A DNA stretch of 64,000 nt from Selenomonas ruminantium subsp. ruminantium ATCC 12561 (GCF_000424065.1 NZ_AUJE01000014.1:1-64000), one strand, 5' to 3'. Numbered from the stretch's first letter, positions 52,554-62,154 are shown. Numbers and translations are program-made. Notes: generated from the letters alone by a model not told the origin.

Positions 52554-53360
52554 ATGACGGATTCTACCCAAAAGAAAAAATATAAATTGCCGGGCAGGCC
52601 GAAGAAACGGCTGTTTATCGGAATGCTGGCACTGACTACGGTGTTGGCTTCGGTGGTGCTTTATGGCATTTGGTATATTGCCCGTTTAGGGCTGGCCGAA
52701 ATAGCAGAGCCACTGCCTATGGTGGTCGGTGCGCTGTTTGCCCTGCTCAGCGGCGGGGCAATGCTCGCCATTTTGAATATGGTGCTGGCGGTCAAGGGCT
52801 GGTTTTATTTGCCCTTTTTGCAGCGGCAGACCTATGAGCTGATCAATGTGCTCTTTCCCGTGGCCGTATATGTTGCCAAAATTTTTGGCGTGGGAAAGCG
52901 GAAGTTGGAAGGCTCGTTCATTGCTACCAGCAATCTGCTGTTTAACCGTTTGGGGCTTAAGGTCCCGGCAGACCGATTGCTGGTAGTAACGCCGCATTGT
53001 CTGCAGCTGGCGACCTGCCCGCATAAAATCACGCGTGACCCGCAGAATTGTAAGCGCTGTGGCGGCTGTGATATCGGTTCACTGGTGACGTTGTCGGAAG
53101 AAATGGGGTTTCATTTCTTTGTGGCTACCGGTGGTACTTTGGCCCGGCAGGTGGTGTATAATACCCGGCCGCAGGCGGTGCTGGCCATTGCCTGTGAGCG
53201 CGATTTAATGAGCGGGATTCAGGATGTTTATCCCCTGCCGGCCGTTGGGGTGCTAAACATTCGTCCGAACGGCCCCTGCTATAACACCCATGTGGACATG
53301 GCCGAAGTCCGTGCCCAGCTGGAAAAAATCATCATTCCCAAGGAGCAAGATAATGGATAA
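52554..53360 (+). CDS. DUF116 family membrane protein
   Basis: Function unknown. 268 residues: basic N-terminus, two hydrophobic segments (about 18-45 and 52-80), then a cytoplasmic domain with HCLQLATCPHKITRDPQNCKRCGGCDIG, a Cys-rich stretch that could hold a metal or FeS centre, and VATGGTLARQVV, VLAIACERDLMSGI, NIRPNGPCYNTHVD. Start ATG 52554 has ggagg 5 nt upstream; a longer frame runs back into fmt. Common next to fmt and rsmB in Negativicutes and clostridia. Confidence 0.85.
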   Translation: MTDSTQKKKYKLPGRPKKRLFIGMLALTTVLASVVLYGIWYIARLGLAEIAEPLPMVVGALFALLSGGAMLAILNMVLAVKGWFYLPFLQRQTYELINVLFPVAVYVAKIFGVGKRKLEGSFIATSNLLFNRLGLKVPADRLLVVTPHCLQLATCPHKITRDPQNCKRCGGCDIGSLVTLSEEMGFHFFVATGGTLARQVVYNTRPQAVLAIACERDLMSGIQDVYPLPAVGVLNIRPNGPCYNTHVDMAEVRAQLEKIIIPKEQDNG

Positions 53361-54687
53361 AGCGCGGGAAATCGCGATTAAGATATTAAATGAAGTGCAT
53401 GAGGAAGGAGCCTATGCCAATGTGGCTTTGGCCCGTCATCTGCGCAAGGCTGACCTTAGTGACCAGGACCGCCGCTTTGTGACGGAACTGGTTTATGGCG
53501 CGGTCAAGGCTGGGGATACGTTGGATTGGATTCTGCGCCGCTATGTGAACCGGCCATTGAAGAAAATCCCGCCCATGGTGCGGGATATCCTGCGGCTGGG
53601 GCTTTACCAGATTTTCTATCTGGATAAGGTGCCCGCTTCGGCAGCCTGCAATACGGCGGTGGAGCTGACCAAGAAGTACAGTCATGCCGGTACCGTAAAA
53701 TTTGTCAATGCCGTTCTGCGCACCGCTGTGCGGGAGCCGGAAAAGGCGGCTTTCCCCGAAGGTAAGGGCAAGGCAACGGAAGGCTTAGCACTAAAGAGCC
53801 AGCATCCTTACTGGCTCGTGAAGCGCTGGGTCAAGCAGTTTGGTTTTGAAGAAGCGGAAGCGCTCTGCGCCTTTGATAACGGCCAGCCGGTCTTATCGGT
53901 GCGCACCAATACGCTGAAAACCAAGCGAACAGAACTCATGATGGCCCTCAAAGAAGCTGGCGCGGAAGTGCAGGAAAGCCAGTGGACGCCTGAAGGCATA
54001 TTGGTTACGGCGCATGGTGCCTTGGATAATCTTGCCCCCCTGCAGGAAGGCCTGTGTCAGGTGCAGGACGAAAGTTCCATGTTGGTTGCTCATGTGGTTG
54101 ACCCGCAGCCCGGTGAACTCATTATCGACTGCTGCAGTGCTCCGGGCGGCAAGACCACCCATATGGCAGCGCTTATGGATAATAAAGGCCGCATTGTGGC
54201 CGGAGATATCTATGAGCATAAGCTGGAGCGCATTGAGGAAAATGCCAAACGTTTGGGCATTGATATCATTGAACCTAACTTGCTCGATGCCCGCGAAGTG
54301 GGCGAGGAATACGAAGATATGGCCGACCGCGTGCTCGTGGATGCACCGTGTTCCGGTCTGGGTGTTCTGCGGCGCAAGCCCGATGCCCGCTGGAATAAGT
54401 GTGCTGAGGAGATTGCGGCTTTGCCGCCACTTCAGGGGGAAATCCTTGATAGTGCCGCCAAGGCACTTAAAGCGGGCGGCGTACTCGTTTACAGTACCTG
54501 CACCATTGACCCGTCAGAAAATGACGGGGTGGTGGAGGCCTTTTTGACCCGTCATCCGGAGTTTACGCTGGAACAGACCGGGGATTTTTTGCCGGTGAAG
54601 CGTCCGGATAAGATGGTACAGCTTTATCCCCAGCGGGATGGCACCGACGGTTTCTTTATTGCGCGTCTGCGCAAAGCGAAAGGATAA
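53353..54687 (+). CDS. rsmB: 16S rRNA (cytosine-967-C5)-methyltransferase
   Basis: SAM-dependent m5C methyltransferase of 16S rRNA. 444 residues. N-terminal NusB-like RNA-binding domain (residues 1-140), then the RsmB catalytic domain: VQDESSMLVAHVVDPQPGELIIDCCSAPGGKTTHMA (SAM loop), VLVDAPCSGLGVLRRKPD (first catalytic Cys) and LVYSTCTIDPSEND (second Cys). ATG 53353 overlaps the upstream stop; a longer frame lies in the DUF116 gene. Confidence 0.96.
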   Translation: MDKAREIAIKILNEVHEEGAYANVALARHLRKADLSDQDRRFVTELVYGAVKAGDTLDWILRRYVNRPLKKIPPMVRDILRLGLYQIFYLDKVPASAACNTAVELTKKYSHAGTVKFVNAVLRTAVREPEKAAFPEGKGKATEGLALKSQHPYWLVKRWVKQFGFEEAEALCAFDNGQPVLSVRTNTLKTKRTELMMALKEAGAEVQESQWTPEGILVTAHGALDNLAPLQEGLCQVQDESSMLVAHVVDPQPGELIIDCCSAPGGKTTHMAALMDNKGRIVAGDIYEHKLERIEENAKRLGIDIIEPNLLDAREVGEEYEDMADRVLVDAPCSGLGVLRRKPDARWNKCAEEIAALPPLQGEILDSAAKALKAGGVLVYSTCTIDPSENDGVVEAFLTRHPEFTLEQTGDFLPVKRPDKMVQLYPQRDGTDGFFIARLRKAKG

Positions 54688-54691
54688 GACA

Positions 54692-55732
54692 TTGACGAAT
54701 ATATTTGGACTGACCTTAGCAGAGCTGCAGGAAGTCTTGGCGCCCTTTAAGGTACAGAAGTTCCGTGCCAAACAGATTGCCGAATGGCTTTATCAGCGCG
54801 GAGCAGTGGATTTTTCATCCATGACCAACTTGTCGAAAGCATTGCGGGAGCAGCTGGCGCAGAATTTCATCATTGGCCGTCCGAAGATTAAGGCGCGGCT
54901 GGATTCACAGGATGAAAAGACAACGAAGTTCCTGCTCGAATTTGCCGATGGCATTGCCATTGAAACGGTGCTGATGCGTCAGCCTTATGGCAACAGCATC
55001 TGCGTATCCACACAGGCAGGCTGCAATATGGGATGCGCTTTTTGCGCCTCCACCTTGCACGGCATGGCACGGAATCTGACCTGTGGCGAGATTCTCTCGC
55101 AGGCAGTTGTGATTAATGATATGCTGCGTGAGGAGTCCGGCAGCAAGGTGGATACCATGGTGATTATGGGCAGTGGAGAACCCTTGATGAATTACGACGA
55201 AGTTGTGAAGTTCTTGCGCCTTATCCATGAGTCCTACACTTTAGGATTAGGTTATCGCAATATCACGCTGTCCACATCCGGTATCGTACCGGGAATGTAT
55301 CAGTTGGCAGAGGAAGGTCTGCCGATTTCCCTGTCGGTTTCCCTGCATGCACCAAATCAGGAACTGCGCTCGGAAATCATGCCCATCAATCGCAAATATC
55401 CGCTGAAGGATGTGGTGGCGGCGGCCAAGAATTATGCTGACAAGACCAAGCGGCGGGTGACTTACGAATACATCCTGATCGACAAGTTAAACGATGGGGA
55501 GCAGCAGGCCAAAGAGCTTACAGCGCTTATGTACGGCCAACTGGCCAGCGTCAACCTCATTCCCATCAATCCCGTGGTGGAGCGCAATCTTCTGCGTCCA
55601 TCCAAGGCACGGATTGACTGGTTTGAGGGGTATTTGGCGAGCCATCATGTGAACGTGACCGTGCGCCGGGAGATGGGCACGGATATTCAGGCGGCCTGCG
55701 GTCAGTTGCGTAATAAGCATTTGCAGGATTAG
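54692..55732 (+). CDS. rlmN: Dual-specificity rRNA/tRNA adenine-C2 methyltransferase (radical SAM)
   Basis: Makes m2A2503 in 23S rRNA and m2A37 in tRNA. 346 residues. FRAKQIAEWLYQRGA, SICVSTQAGCNMGCAFCAST (CxxxCxxC), MGSGEPLMNYDEV, LSTSGIVPGM, SVSLHAPNQELR and AACGQLR (the accepting Cys near the C-terminus). TTG start preceded by aagga at 8 nt; upstream in-frame sequence lies in rsmB. Confidence 0.96.
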   Translation: MTNIFGLTLAELQEVLAPFKVQKFRAKQIAEWLYQRGAVDFSSMTNLSKALREQLAQNFIIGRPKIKARLDSQDEKTTKFLLEFADGIAIETVLMRQPYGNSICVSTQAGCNMGCAFCASTLHGMARNLTCGEILSQAVVINDMLREESGSKVDTMVIMGSGEPLMNYDEVVKFLRLIHESYTLGLGYRNITLSTSGIVPGMYQLAEEGLPISLSVSLHAPNQELRSEIMPINRKYPLKDVVAAAKNYADKTKRRVTYEYILIDKLNDGEQQAKELTALMYGQLASVNLIPINPVVERNLLRPSKARIDWFEGYLASHHVNVTVRREMGTDIQAACGQLRNKHLQD

Positions 55733-55744
55733 AGGTGTTACTCT

Positions 55745-56494
55745 ATGGGCATTGGCAAATTAGAATCATTTTTGGAAAATCGTATCGAAGGATTCTTTAA
55801 TAAGAAGTTCAGCAGTGATTTGGAGCCGGTAGAACTATCTAAGGCGCTGGAAAAGGAAATTGCCCGACAGGGCAAGGGAAAGGCTCAGCGCATGGTGCCC
55901 AATCAGTATGTGTTTTTCCTCGCCAAGGAAGACTATCAGCGGCTTTGTGCCCGGCGGATTATCGACGAGCTTTATACAGTAGCCGAAAAACAGGTTATCC
56001 TGCAGAATTATCTTATGCAGGGTAACCTGAAGGTGCTTTGTCAGGCCGATGAGGAAAAACAGCGCGGTATCTTCGAGTTAAAAGCCTGTTTTTCAGAGCC
56101 GGAGGATGATACACAGACGAAAAACTGTGATGAGCAAAATACGTTGGTACTGGCTAAGCCACGCTTGGGCAGCCAGCAGCCATTGAATCTGCCCAAGGAA
56201 ATAAAACTCGCTGCTCTGAAAGTTATCGAGGGCCCGGATTTGGATGCGTATCTGGAATTGGGTGAAGGGCAGATTTACATCGGCCGCCGGGATAAAAATG
56301 AGTTTATTCTCACCGACCCTAAGGCTTCCCGGCTTCATGCCTGGATTGCTTATGAAAATCACCGTCATATCCTTTATGACGCACAAAGCACTAATGGCAC
56401 TTTTGTGAACGGTGAGCCGGTGGAATCCGTATGTCTGTGCTCCGGTGATGAAATCCAAATTGGAACAACGGTTTTAGTCTACGAGGTGATTTGA
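55745..56494 (+). CDS. FHA domain protein with DUF3662 N-terminus (FhaA-like)
   Basis: Phosphothreonine-reading protein of the wall-growth operon. 249 residues. N-terminal DUF3662 domain (GKLESFLENRIEGFFNKKFSSDLEPVELSKALEKEI, VPNQYVFFLAKEDYQRL, residues 1-115), linker, FHA domain (about 170-249) with IYIGRRDKNEFILTDPKASRLHAWI and STNGTFVNGEPV: the phospho-contact Arg, Ser and Asn are kept. Same domain order as actinobacterial FhaA. Candidate ligand of the kinase at 60354 (inference). Confidence 0.9.
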   Translation: MGIGKLESFLENRIEGFFNKKFSSDLEPVELSKALEKEIARQGKGKAQRMVPNQYVFFLAKEDYQRLCARRIIDELYTVAEKQVILQNYLMQGNLKVLCQADEEKQRGIFELKACFSEPEDDTQTKNCDEQNTLVLAKPRLGSQQPLNLPKEIKLAALKVIEGPDLDAYLELGEGQIYIGRRDKNEFILTDPKASRLHAWIAYENHRHILYDAQSTNGTFVNGEPVESVCLCSGDEIQIGTTVLVYEVI

Positions 56495-56946
56495 TGCAAG
56501 GTGCGGCAATGGCCATTAAGGTGGCCAGAGTGGCTTTGGAATATGGTATGCTCTTGTGGCTGATTTACTTTACCGTCAGCCTGTCGCGCAGAATGTTTGG
56601 TGAGGTTAAGCAGGAACTGAAGCAACAACATAAGCCTGCGGTCAAACAGAATGAAGCGCTGCTTACCGTAGTGGAGGCCAGCGAGGAAGAACTCCAAGGA
56701 CGGCGTTTTGCTTTTCAGGAGGAAATAACCATTGGCCGGGGCGCAGAAAATGATGTGCGCATTCCCGAAAATTTTGTTTCCCATCGCCATGCCACGATTT
56801 TTCTTCATGGTGCCCAATATGTCATTGAGGATTTGGGCAGTGTGAACCATACGTATGTCAATGGTCAGCCTTTGGAAGGCCAGACTTACTTAAAACCCGG
56901 TGATGAAATTCGTGTGGGCATGGTTACCCTAAGGTTCGAGAGGTGA
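56494..56946 (+). CDS. FHA domain membrane protein (FhaB/FipA-like)
   Basis: 150 residues: one N-terminal membrane helix (about 12-30, VALEYGMLLWLIYFTVSLSRR), short linker, and a C-terminal FHA domain with ITIGRGAENDVRIPENFVSHRHATIF and HTYVNGQPL. The usual STNGT loop reads SVNHT, keeping the Asn. ATG 56494 overlaps the upstream stop. Position between the FhaA-like gene and the PP2C gene matches mycobacterial fhaB. Confidence 0.88.
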   Translation: MQGAAMAIKVARVALEYGMLLWLIYFTVSLSRRMFGEVKQELKQQHKPAVKQNEALLTVVEASEEELQGRRFAFQEEITIGRGAENDVRIPENFVSHRHATIFLHGAQYVIEDLGSVNHTYVNGQPLEGQTYLKPGDEIRVGMVTLRFER

Positions 56947-57662
56947 ACGAATTGCAGCAGGTTTATAAAGCTACTGACGTAGGCTTAGTGCGTAAAGGCA
57001 ATGAAGATAATCTGGTGGTTTTTGATACGGTTTATGCAGTTGCAGATGGCATGGGCGGCGAAGCTGCCGGAGAGATTGCCAGTCAAATGTTGGTTGATAC
57101 CATAAAGGAAAAACTGGCTGGCAGAGATAATATTGGAGAAAGGGAACTTTGTCAGGCTGTCCAGGACGCAAATATGGCTATTCGTCATTATGTTTGGGAA
57201 CATCCCGCCTGTGAAGGTATGGGCACTACGGCAACGCTGCTGCATATTGATGAGCATTGTTGCCGGGCTTTTTGGGCTCATGTAGGCGACAGCAGGTTAT
57301 ATCTTCTTCGTGGTGGTGCAGAGACTTTGGAACAGATAACTCGTGACCATTCGTATGTAGAGGATTTGGTACGGGAAGGAACGATTACTCACGAAGAAGC
57401 AAAGAGACATCCACAACGCAATATGTTGACCCGTGCTGTAGGTGTCATGGAAGAGCTTGTTGTGGATAGCGGTCAGCTGACGATTCATGATGGAGATATT
57501 TTCCTGCTGGCTACAGATGGTTTGATGAAGCATGTAGAGGACACTGCAATCACACATATCCTGCGGGAAAATGCGGAAAACCCGGCGCAAGCACTGTTAA
57601 ATGCAGCTTTGGCTGCTGGCGGCAGGGATAATATTACCGTTGTGGTGGTGAGTCTCACATGA
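56943..57662 (+). CDS. PP2C-family Ser/Thr protein phosphatase (PrpC/PstP-like)
   Basis: Metal-dependent phosphatase that reverses the PASTA kinase. 239 residues. KATDVGLVRKGNEDN, VADGMGGEAAGEIAS (metal Asp), GMGTTATLL, AHVGDSRLYLLRGG, QITRDHSYVEDLV, LLATDGLMKHV and GRDNITVVVV cover the PP2C motifs. GTG 56943 overlaps the previous stop but has no spaced ribosome site; TTG 56952, 7 nt after gaggtg, may be the true start. Confidence 0.95.
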   Translation: MNELQQVYKATDVGLVRKGNEDNLVVFDTVYAVADGMGGEAAGEIASQMLVDTIKEKLAGRDNIGERELCQAVQDANMAIRHYVWEHPACEGMGTTATLLHIDEHCCRAFWAHVGDSRLYLLRGGAETLEQITRDHSYVEDLVREGTITHEEAKRHPQRNMLTRAVGVMEELVVDSGQLTIHDGDIFLLATDGLMKHVEDTAITHILRENAENPAQALLNAALAAGGRDNITVVVVSLT

Positions 57663-58930
57663 AGAATTGGGGACTTTTAACTGCTCCGCTGGGCATTTTC
57701 CTCTGTGGTATGGCTGTTCTGTATTTAAAAATGCAGGGGGCTGTACAAAAGGTGACCAATAACACCTTGCAGGACCCGTTGGTTTATGCGCCGTACCTGT
57801 TGGCAACTGTTTTTCTGACGATTGTTATTCAGATGGTGGTTATCCGTCGTCATTTGGATACGTTCATCCTGCCGATCATTCTGATGCTCGTGAGTATTGG
57901 CTTGGTGGAAATTGCCCGCTTGAAACCGGTTTTGCTGCTCAGACAGATGCAGTGGTTGTGCATAGCCATGTTGGTGATGTTCATCGTTATTCGTCTTTGG
58001 CCGAAAATAAAACGCATGCTCAATTATCCATACCTATTGGGGATTGGCTGTGTGTTTTTGTTGGGACTGCCACTCCTTTTCGGTACGGAAATCGGTGGCA
58101 GCAAAAACTGGCTGGTACTTGGGCCGGTATCCTTGCAGCCTTCGGAATTCGGTAAGATTATTCTGTTGTTCTTTTTGGCATCTTATCTGTCTGACCATCG
58201 GCGGGTTCTGACTTTGCCTGCGCATAAATTCCTGTTCCTGAAGCTGCCGCCTCTGCGTTTTATCGCGCCCCTTATTTGTATCTGGGGCTTGGCGGTTCTG
58301 ATGTTCGTGGTGGAAAAGGATTTGGGTTCAGCACTGCTCTTTTTTGGCATGGCGGTGCTTATGACTTATATGTCTACAGGCAGCAAGTCTTATGTGTTTT
58401 TGGCCATGGCCTTTATGGGGATGGCCGCTGCTGTCAGTTATGCTATGTTCGGCCATGTACGGGTGCGTTTTGATATCTGGCTTGACCCTTGGGCTGACCC
58501 CAATGGAATGGCTTATCAGGTGGTACAGTCACTCTTTGCCATTGGCACGGGCGGACTTTGGGGCACGGGCTTTGGTTTCGGCCATCCCGGCTTTATTCCT
58601 GAAGTGCACACGGACTTTATTTTTTCTGCTATCGTGGAGGAAATGGGGCTTACAGCAGGACTTATGCTTATCATCTGCTATGCGCTGCTTTTCTGGCGGG
58701 GGATAAAAGGAGCACTGAAGCTGAAGAATGCCAGCGAGGCTTTGTTGATGGCGGGCTGTGGTGTGCTCATACTGTTGCAGATGTTTATTATCATTGCCGG
58801 TGTTACCAAATTTTTGCCGCTTACAGGGATTACTCTGCCGTTTGTAAGCTATGGCGGCAGTTCCATGGTTTCCAGTTTTATTCTGCTGGCCATGTTGTTA
58901 TCATTAACCAAGGAGCAGAAAAATGTCTGA
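57659..58930 (+). CDS. FtsW/RodA/SpoVE family peptidoglycan glycosyltransferase
   Basis: SEDS polymerase that extends glycan strands from lipid II. 423 residues with about ten helices. GTEIGGSKNWLVLGPVSLQPSEFGKI, VVEKDLGSALLFFGMA, WADPNGMAYQVVQSLFAIGTGGLWGTGFG (catalytic Asp region), HTDFIFSAIVEEMG and PFVSYGGSSMVSSF are SEDS hallmarks. ATGA overlap with the phosphatase; directly followed by its partner PBP, as in rodA-pbpA of actinobacteria. Confidence 0.95.
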   Translation: MKNWGLLTAPLGIFLCGMAVLYLKMQGAVQKVTNNTLQDPLVYAPYLLATVFLTIVIQMVVIRRHLDTFILPIILMLVSIGLVEIARLKPVLLLRQMQWLCIAMLVMFIVIRLWPKIKRMLNYPYLLGIGCVFLLGLPLLFGTEIGGSKNWLVLGPVSLQPSEFGKIILLFFLASYLSDHRRVLTLPAHKFLFLKLPPLRFIAPLICIWGLAVLMFVVEKDLGSALLFFGMAVLMTYMSTGSKSYVFLAMAFMGMAAAVSYAMFGHVRVRFDIWLDPWADPNGMAYQVVQSLFAIGTGGLWGTGFGFGHPGFIPEVHTDFIFSAIVEEMGLTAGLMLIICYALLFWRGIKGALKLKNASEALLMAGCGVLILLQMFIIIAGVTKFLPLTGITLPFVSYGGSSMVSSFILLAMLLSLTKEQKNV

Positions 58931-60320
58931 TTGGAAGTTAAAACGACAAATTGTACAGGTCGGTGCCTTTCTGCTCGTCATGGTGGCGGTACTTTCTCTC
59001 TATATCGCTTACTTAGCGGTTTGGGAAGGGCAGGAACTGGCGGAAAATCCGCTCAATATGCGGGGAGCGGCAGCCAAGGCCGATATTCGCCGGGGCACTA
59101 TTTTTGACGCTCATGGACGTGTTCTGGCACAAACACAAGGTGATGGTACCAGAACGTATCCTTTGGGCCAGGTGATGGCACATATTACCGGTTATAATGG
59201 GGAAAACATTGGCAGTGCGGGGCTGGAAGGTCATGCCAACAGGGAACTGTTGGGGTTGACAGCGGATATGAGCCGTTTAGGGCCAGCTTCGCAGCTTTTG
59301 CAGACGGACAGCGGCAATGATGTTAAGACTACAATTGAAGCTGATGCCCAACAGGCTGCTTATGATGGCCTGGCTGGGCGAAAAGGGGCTGTTGTGGTCT
59401 TGGATGCAGATACAGGCGCTGTCCTGGCTATGGTCAGTTCTCCGGCCTATGACCCCAATAATGTAGAAGAAAATTGGAAAGCGATGTCGCAGGAAGCAGA
59501 TGGACCGCTCCTAAATCGTACAGTGCAGGGGCTTTACCCACCGGGATCAACCATTAAGCCTATGATTGCTGATGCAGCACTGACAGAGGGGGTAACCAAT
59601 GAGCAGGAAACTTTTGACTGTCCTGGTATTTTGGATGTTGGCGGTGGCCATAGCATTCGGGAGAGTCATGGCGAAGTGCACAATCGGGTAGACCTGCGCA
59701 AAGCCTTGACGGAATCCTGCAATGTGACCTTTGGTACATTGGGAATGCGCTTAGGCGATGATAAGCTCAAGAAGGCCTTTATCCGCTTTGGCTTTGATCA
59801 GTCAATTGGTGGGGAAATCGTTATGACCAGCTCGCATTTGCCGGATTTTGGCAATTTAGGCGGTGGAGATCAGGCGCAGACGGCTATTGGACAGAGCACA
59901 CTTTTAGTAACACCGATGCATATGGCGTTGCTGGCTTCAGCTTTTGCCCATGGCGGAACGGTGATGAAGCCTTATCTTGTGCAGGAAGTCATTACCCCTG
60001 GTGGTTTGGTGGTACATAAGGCTAACCCCGAAAAATGGCTGACGGTGACTACGGAGACCATGGCAGCGAAGGTGCACAGCTATATGGAAGATGTGGTCAC
60101 CAAGGGAACGGGCAAAGCTGCGCAGGTCGGCGGTGTGGAAGTAGCCGGTAAGACCGGTACTGCCGAAAATCCTCATGGAGAGGATCATGCCTGGTTTATC
60201 GGTTCAGCGAAACTGCGCAATCGCAATATCGCTTTTGCCATTATTGTGGAAAACGGTGGCGGCGGCGGCAAAGCAGCAGCACCAATTGCCCGAAAGATAA
60301 TCCTGAGTTTACAGAACTAA
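58923..60320 (+). CDS. Class B penicillin-binding protein (PbpA-like transpeptidase)
   Basis: Membrane-anchored DD-transpeptidase, partner of the SEDS protein just upstream (8-bp overlap). 465 residues: one TM helix (11-33), pedestal with DIRRGTIFDAHGRVLA, transpeptidase domain with Ser209 in GSTIKPM (SxxK), TESCNVTF (SxN) and VAGKTGTAEN (KTG). All catalytic motifs are intact. No PASTA domain. Short for the class, close in length to actinobacterial PbpA. Confidence 0.94.
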   Translation: MSDWKLKRQIVQVGAFLLVMVAVLSLYIAYLAVWEGQELAENPLNMRGAAAKADIRRGTIFDAHGRVLAQTQGDGTRTYPLGQVMAHITGYNGENIGSAGLEGHANRELLGLTADMSRLGPASQLLQTDSGNDVKTTIEADAQQAAYDGLAGRKGAVVVLDADTGAVLAMVSSPAYDPNNVEENWKAMSQEADGPLLNRTVQGLYPPGSTIKPMIADAALTEGVTNEQETFDCPGILDVGGGHSIRESHGEVHNRVDLRKALTESCNVTFGTLGMRLGDDKLKKAFIRFGFDQSIGGEIVMTSSHLPDFGNLGGGDQAQTAIGQSTLLVTPMHMALLASAFAHGGTVMKPYLVQEVITPGGLVVHKANPEKWLTVTTETMAAKVHSYMEDVVTKGTGKAAQVGGVEVAGKTGTAENPHGEDHAWFIGSAKLRNRNIAFAIIVENGGGGGKAAAPIARKIILSLQN

Positions 60321-60353
60321 TTATAAAATGAGCCTTGGGGAAGGAGAAATTCA

Positions 60354-62123
60354 ATGAACCAGCGTGTCTTGGACAATCGATACGAATTGCAGGAACTCAT
60401 TGGCGGCGGCGGAATGGCCGATGTGTATAAAGCCAGGGATATATTGCTTGACCGTACTGTGGCGGTCAAAATCCTCCATGAACAATTCAAGCGGGATTCT
60501 GAGTTTATTCAGAAGTTTCACCGGGAGGCACAGGCTGCGGCCAAGCTGTCTCATCCCAATATTGTCAATATCTATGATGTTGGGGTAATGGGCGATGACC
60601 ATTATATCGTCATGGAATACGTGCCGGGCAGCACCTTGAAGGACCGTATCAAACAGGAGGGTCATTTAAGCGTAGAGGCTGCCCTGCGGGTGGCAAAGGA
60701 TATTGCCAGCGCATTAGCCCATGCTCATGCCAATAATCTGGTGCATTGCGATATCAAACCGCATAATATCCTGATGATGCCAGATGGCAGCGCCAAGGTA
60801 GCCGATTTCGGCATTGCCCGGGCAGTGACAGAATCCACGATGACCTATACGGGAAATGTCGTAGGGTCTGTTCATTACTTCTCGCCGGAGCAGGCCAAAG
60901 GGACGATGATCACGCCCCGCTCGGATGTTTATGCTCTGGGCGTGGTCCTCTATGAAATGCTGACTGGGCAGTTGCCGTTCACGGGGGAAACACCGGTAAG
61001 CATTGCCATGAAACACTTGCAGGAGCAGCCCCGTTCGGTGCGGCAGCTGGATGAAACCATTCCGCCTGTAGTTGAGGCTATCGTTGCCCAGGCTATGCAG
61101 AAAGATGCCAATATGCGTCCGAGCAGCAGTGAACTCATGCAGGATATCGCACAGGCGCAGCAAATGCTGGGAGGATATAGTGCGGGGGTTGCTGACCCTT
61201 ATGCTACGCAGGTTTTGCCCCGGGTAAAAGAATCCATGCCTGTCAGCCGGGGAGAGCGTTATACGCAGCCGTCATATGTTGAGAAAGAACCGGAAGAAAC
61301 GTCGGTGTTCAAATCCAAGAAATTTATCGCCGGTCTGGTGATGGTACTCATGATGGGGTTCTTTGTCGGTGCATTTTTGAGCTTTGGTAAGTTCTGGAGC
61401 ACAGCAGAAGTAGAAGTGCCGGATGTTACCGGCAAGCAGATGACTTTAGCCAAACAGATTTTGGAAGATAAACGCTTGCGGGTTAAAGTGGACGAAGAGT
61501 TCAGTGCAGAGGTTCCGGCAGGCATGGTTATTTCTCAGGATCCCGAAGGCGGCGCCAAGGTCAAGGAAGAACGTACGATTACCATTAAGGTCAGCAAGGG
61601 CGGCGAAAATATCGAAATGCCTGATGTGCGTGGCTTGAAACAGGCAGATGCTGTGGCTAAAATAGAAAAAATGGGGTTGAAGGTAGGCCGGATTTCAGAA
61701 CGGACTTCTGATGAGGAAGAAGCTGGTGTCGTCATAGCTTCTGATCCGCGGGCAGGTACCAGAGTGACCAAAGGCGAAAGTGTTGATTTGGTCATCAGCA
61801 AAGGCCAGCGTAAAGAAAAGAAGGCATCTGTTCCCGATGTAACGGGCCTGCCGCTGGAATCTGCACGTAAGACTCTTACCAGTGCTGGTTTTAAGATTGG
61901 CAGTGTGGAGAAAAAAGCCAGCAAGCAGGCGGCTGGCACGGTTATCAGCCAGAGCCCTGGAGGCAGTGCGGAAGCACTGGCCGGTGAATCCATTCATCTG
62001 GTGGTTGCTGAAACGGGCAAGGTTGAAGAAGAGAAGAAAGATAAACAGACCAAACAGGATAATACTGATGGCAAGCAGGAAGCGGTGACACCTAAGCCGA
62101 ATGAAACGAGCAAAAGCCGCTGA
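60354..62123 (+). CDS. PASTA-domain Ser/Thr protein kinase (PrkC/PknB-like)
   Basis: Membrane kinase sensing muropeptides or lipid II and phosphorylating wall and division proteins. 589 residues: kinase domain 10-270 (GGGGMADVYKA, Lys39 in AVKIL, HCDIKPHNIL with catalytic Asp133, DFGIA at 151, SVHYFSPEQAKG), juxtamembrane linker, TM helix about 325-347, three PASTA domains (about 360-565) and a charged C-terminal tail. The HRD Arg is Cys132, so it is a non-RD kinase. It sits with phosphatase, FHA, SEDS and PBP genes. Confidence 0.96.
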   Translation: MNQRVLDNRYELQELIGGGGMADVYKARDILLDRTVAVKILHEQFKRDSEFIQKFHREAQAAAKLSHPNIVNIYDVGVMGDDHYIVMEYVPGSTLKDRIKQEGHLSVEAALRVAKDIASALAHAHANNLVHCDIKPHNILMMPDGSAKVADFGIARAVTESTMTYTGNVVGSVHYFSPEQAKGTMITPRSDVYALGVVLYEMLTGQLPFTGETPVSIAMKHLQEQPRSVRQLDETIPPVVEAIVAQAMQKDANMRPSSSELMQDIAQAQQMLGGYSAGVADPYATQVLPRVKESMPVSRGERYTQPSYVEKEPEETSVFKSKKFIAGLVMVLMMGFFVGAFLSFGKFWSTAEVEVPDVTGKQMTLAKQILEDKRLRVKVDEEFSAEVPAGMVISQDPEGGAKVKEERTITIKVSKGGENIEMPDVRGLKQADAVAKIEKMGLKVGRISERTSDEEEAGVVIASDPRAGTRVTKGESVDLVISKGQRKEKKASVPDVTGLPLESARKTLTSAGFKIGSVEKKASKQAAGTVISQSPGGSAEALAGESIHLVVAETGKVEEEKKDKQTKQDNTDGKQEAVTPKPNETSKSR

Positions 62124-62154
62124 GATGGTGTTGATTGATTAGGGAGGAGCATTT

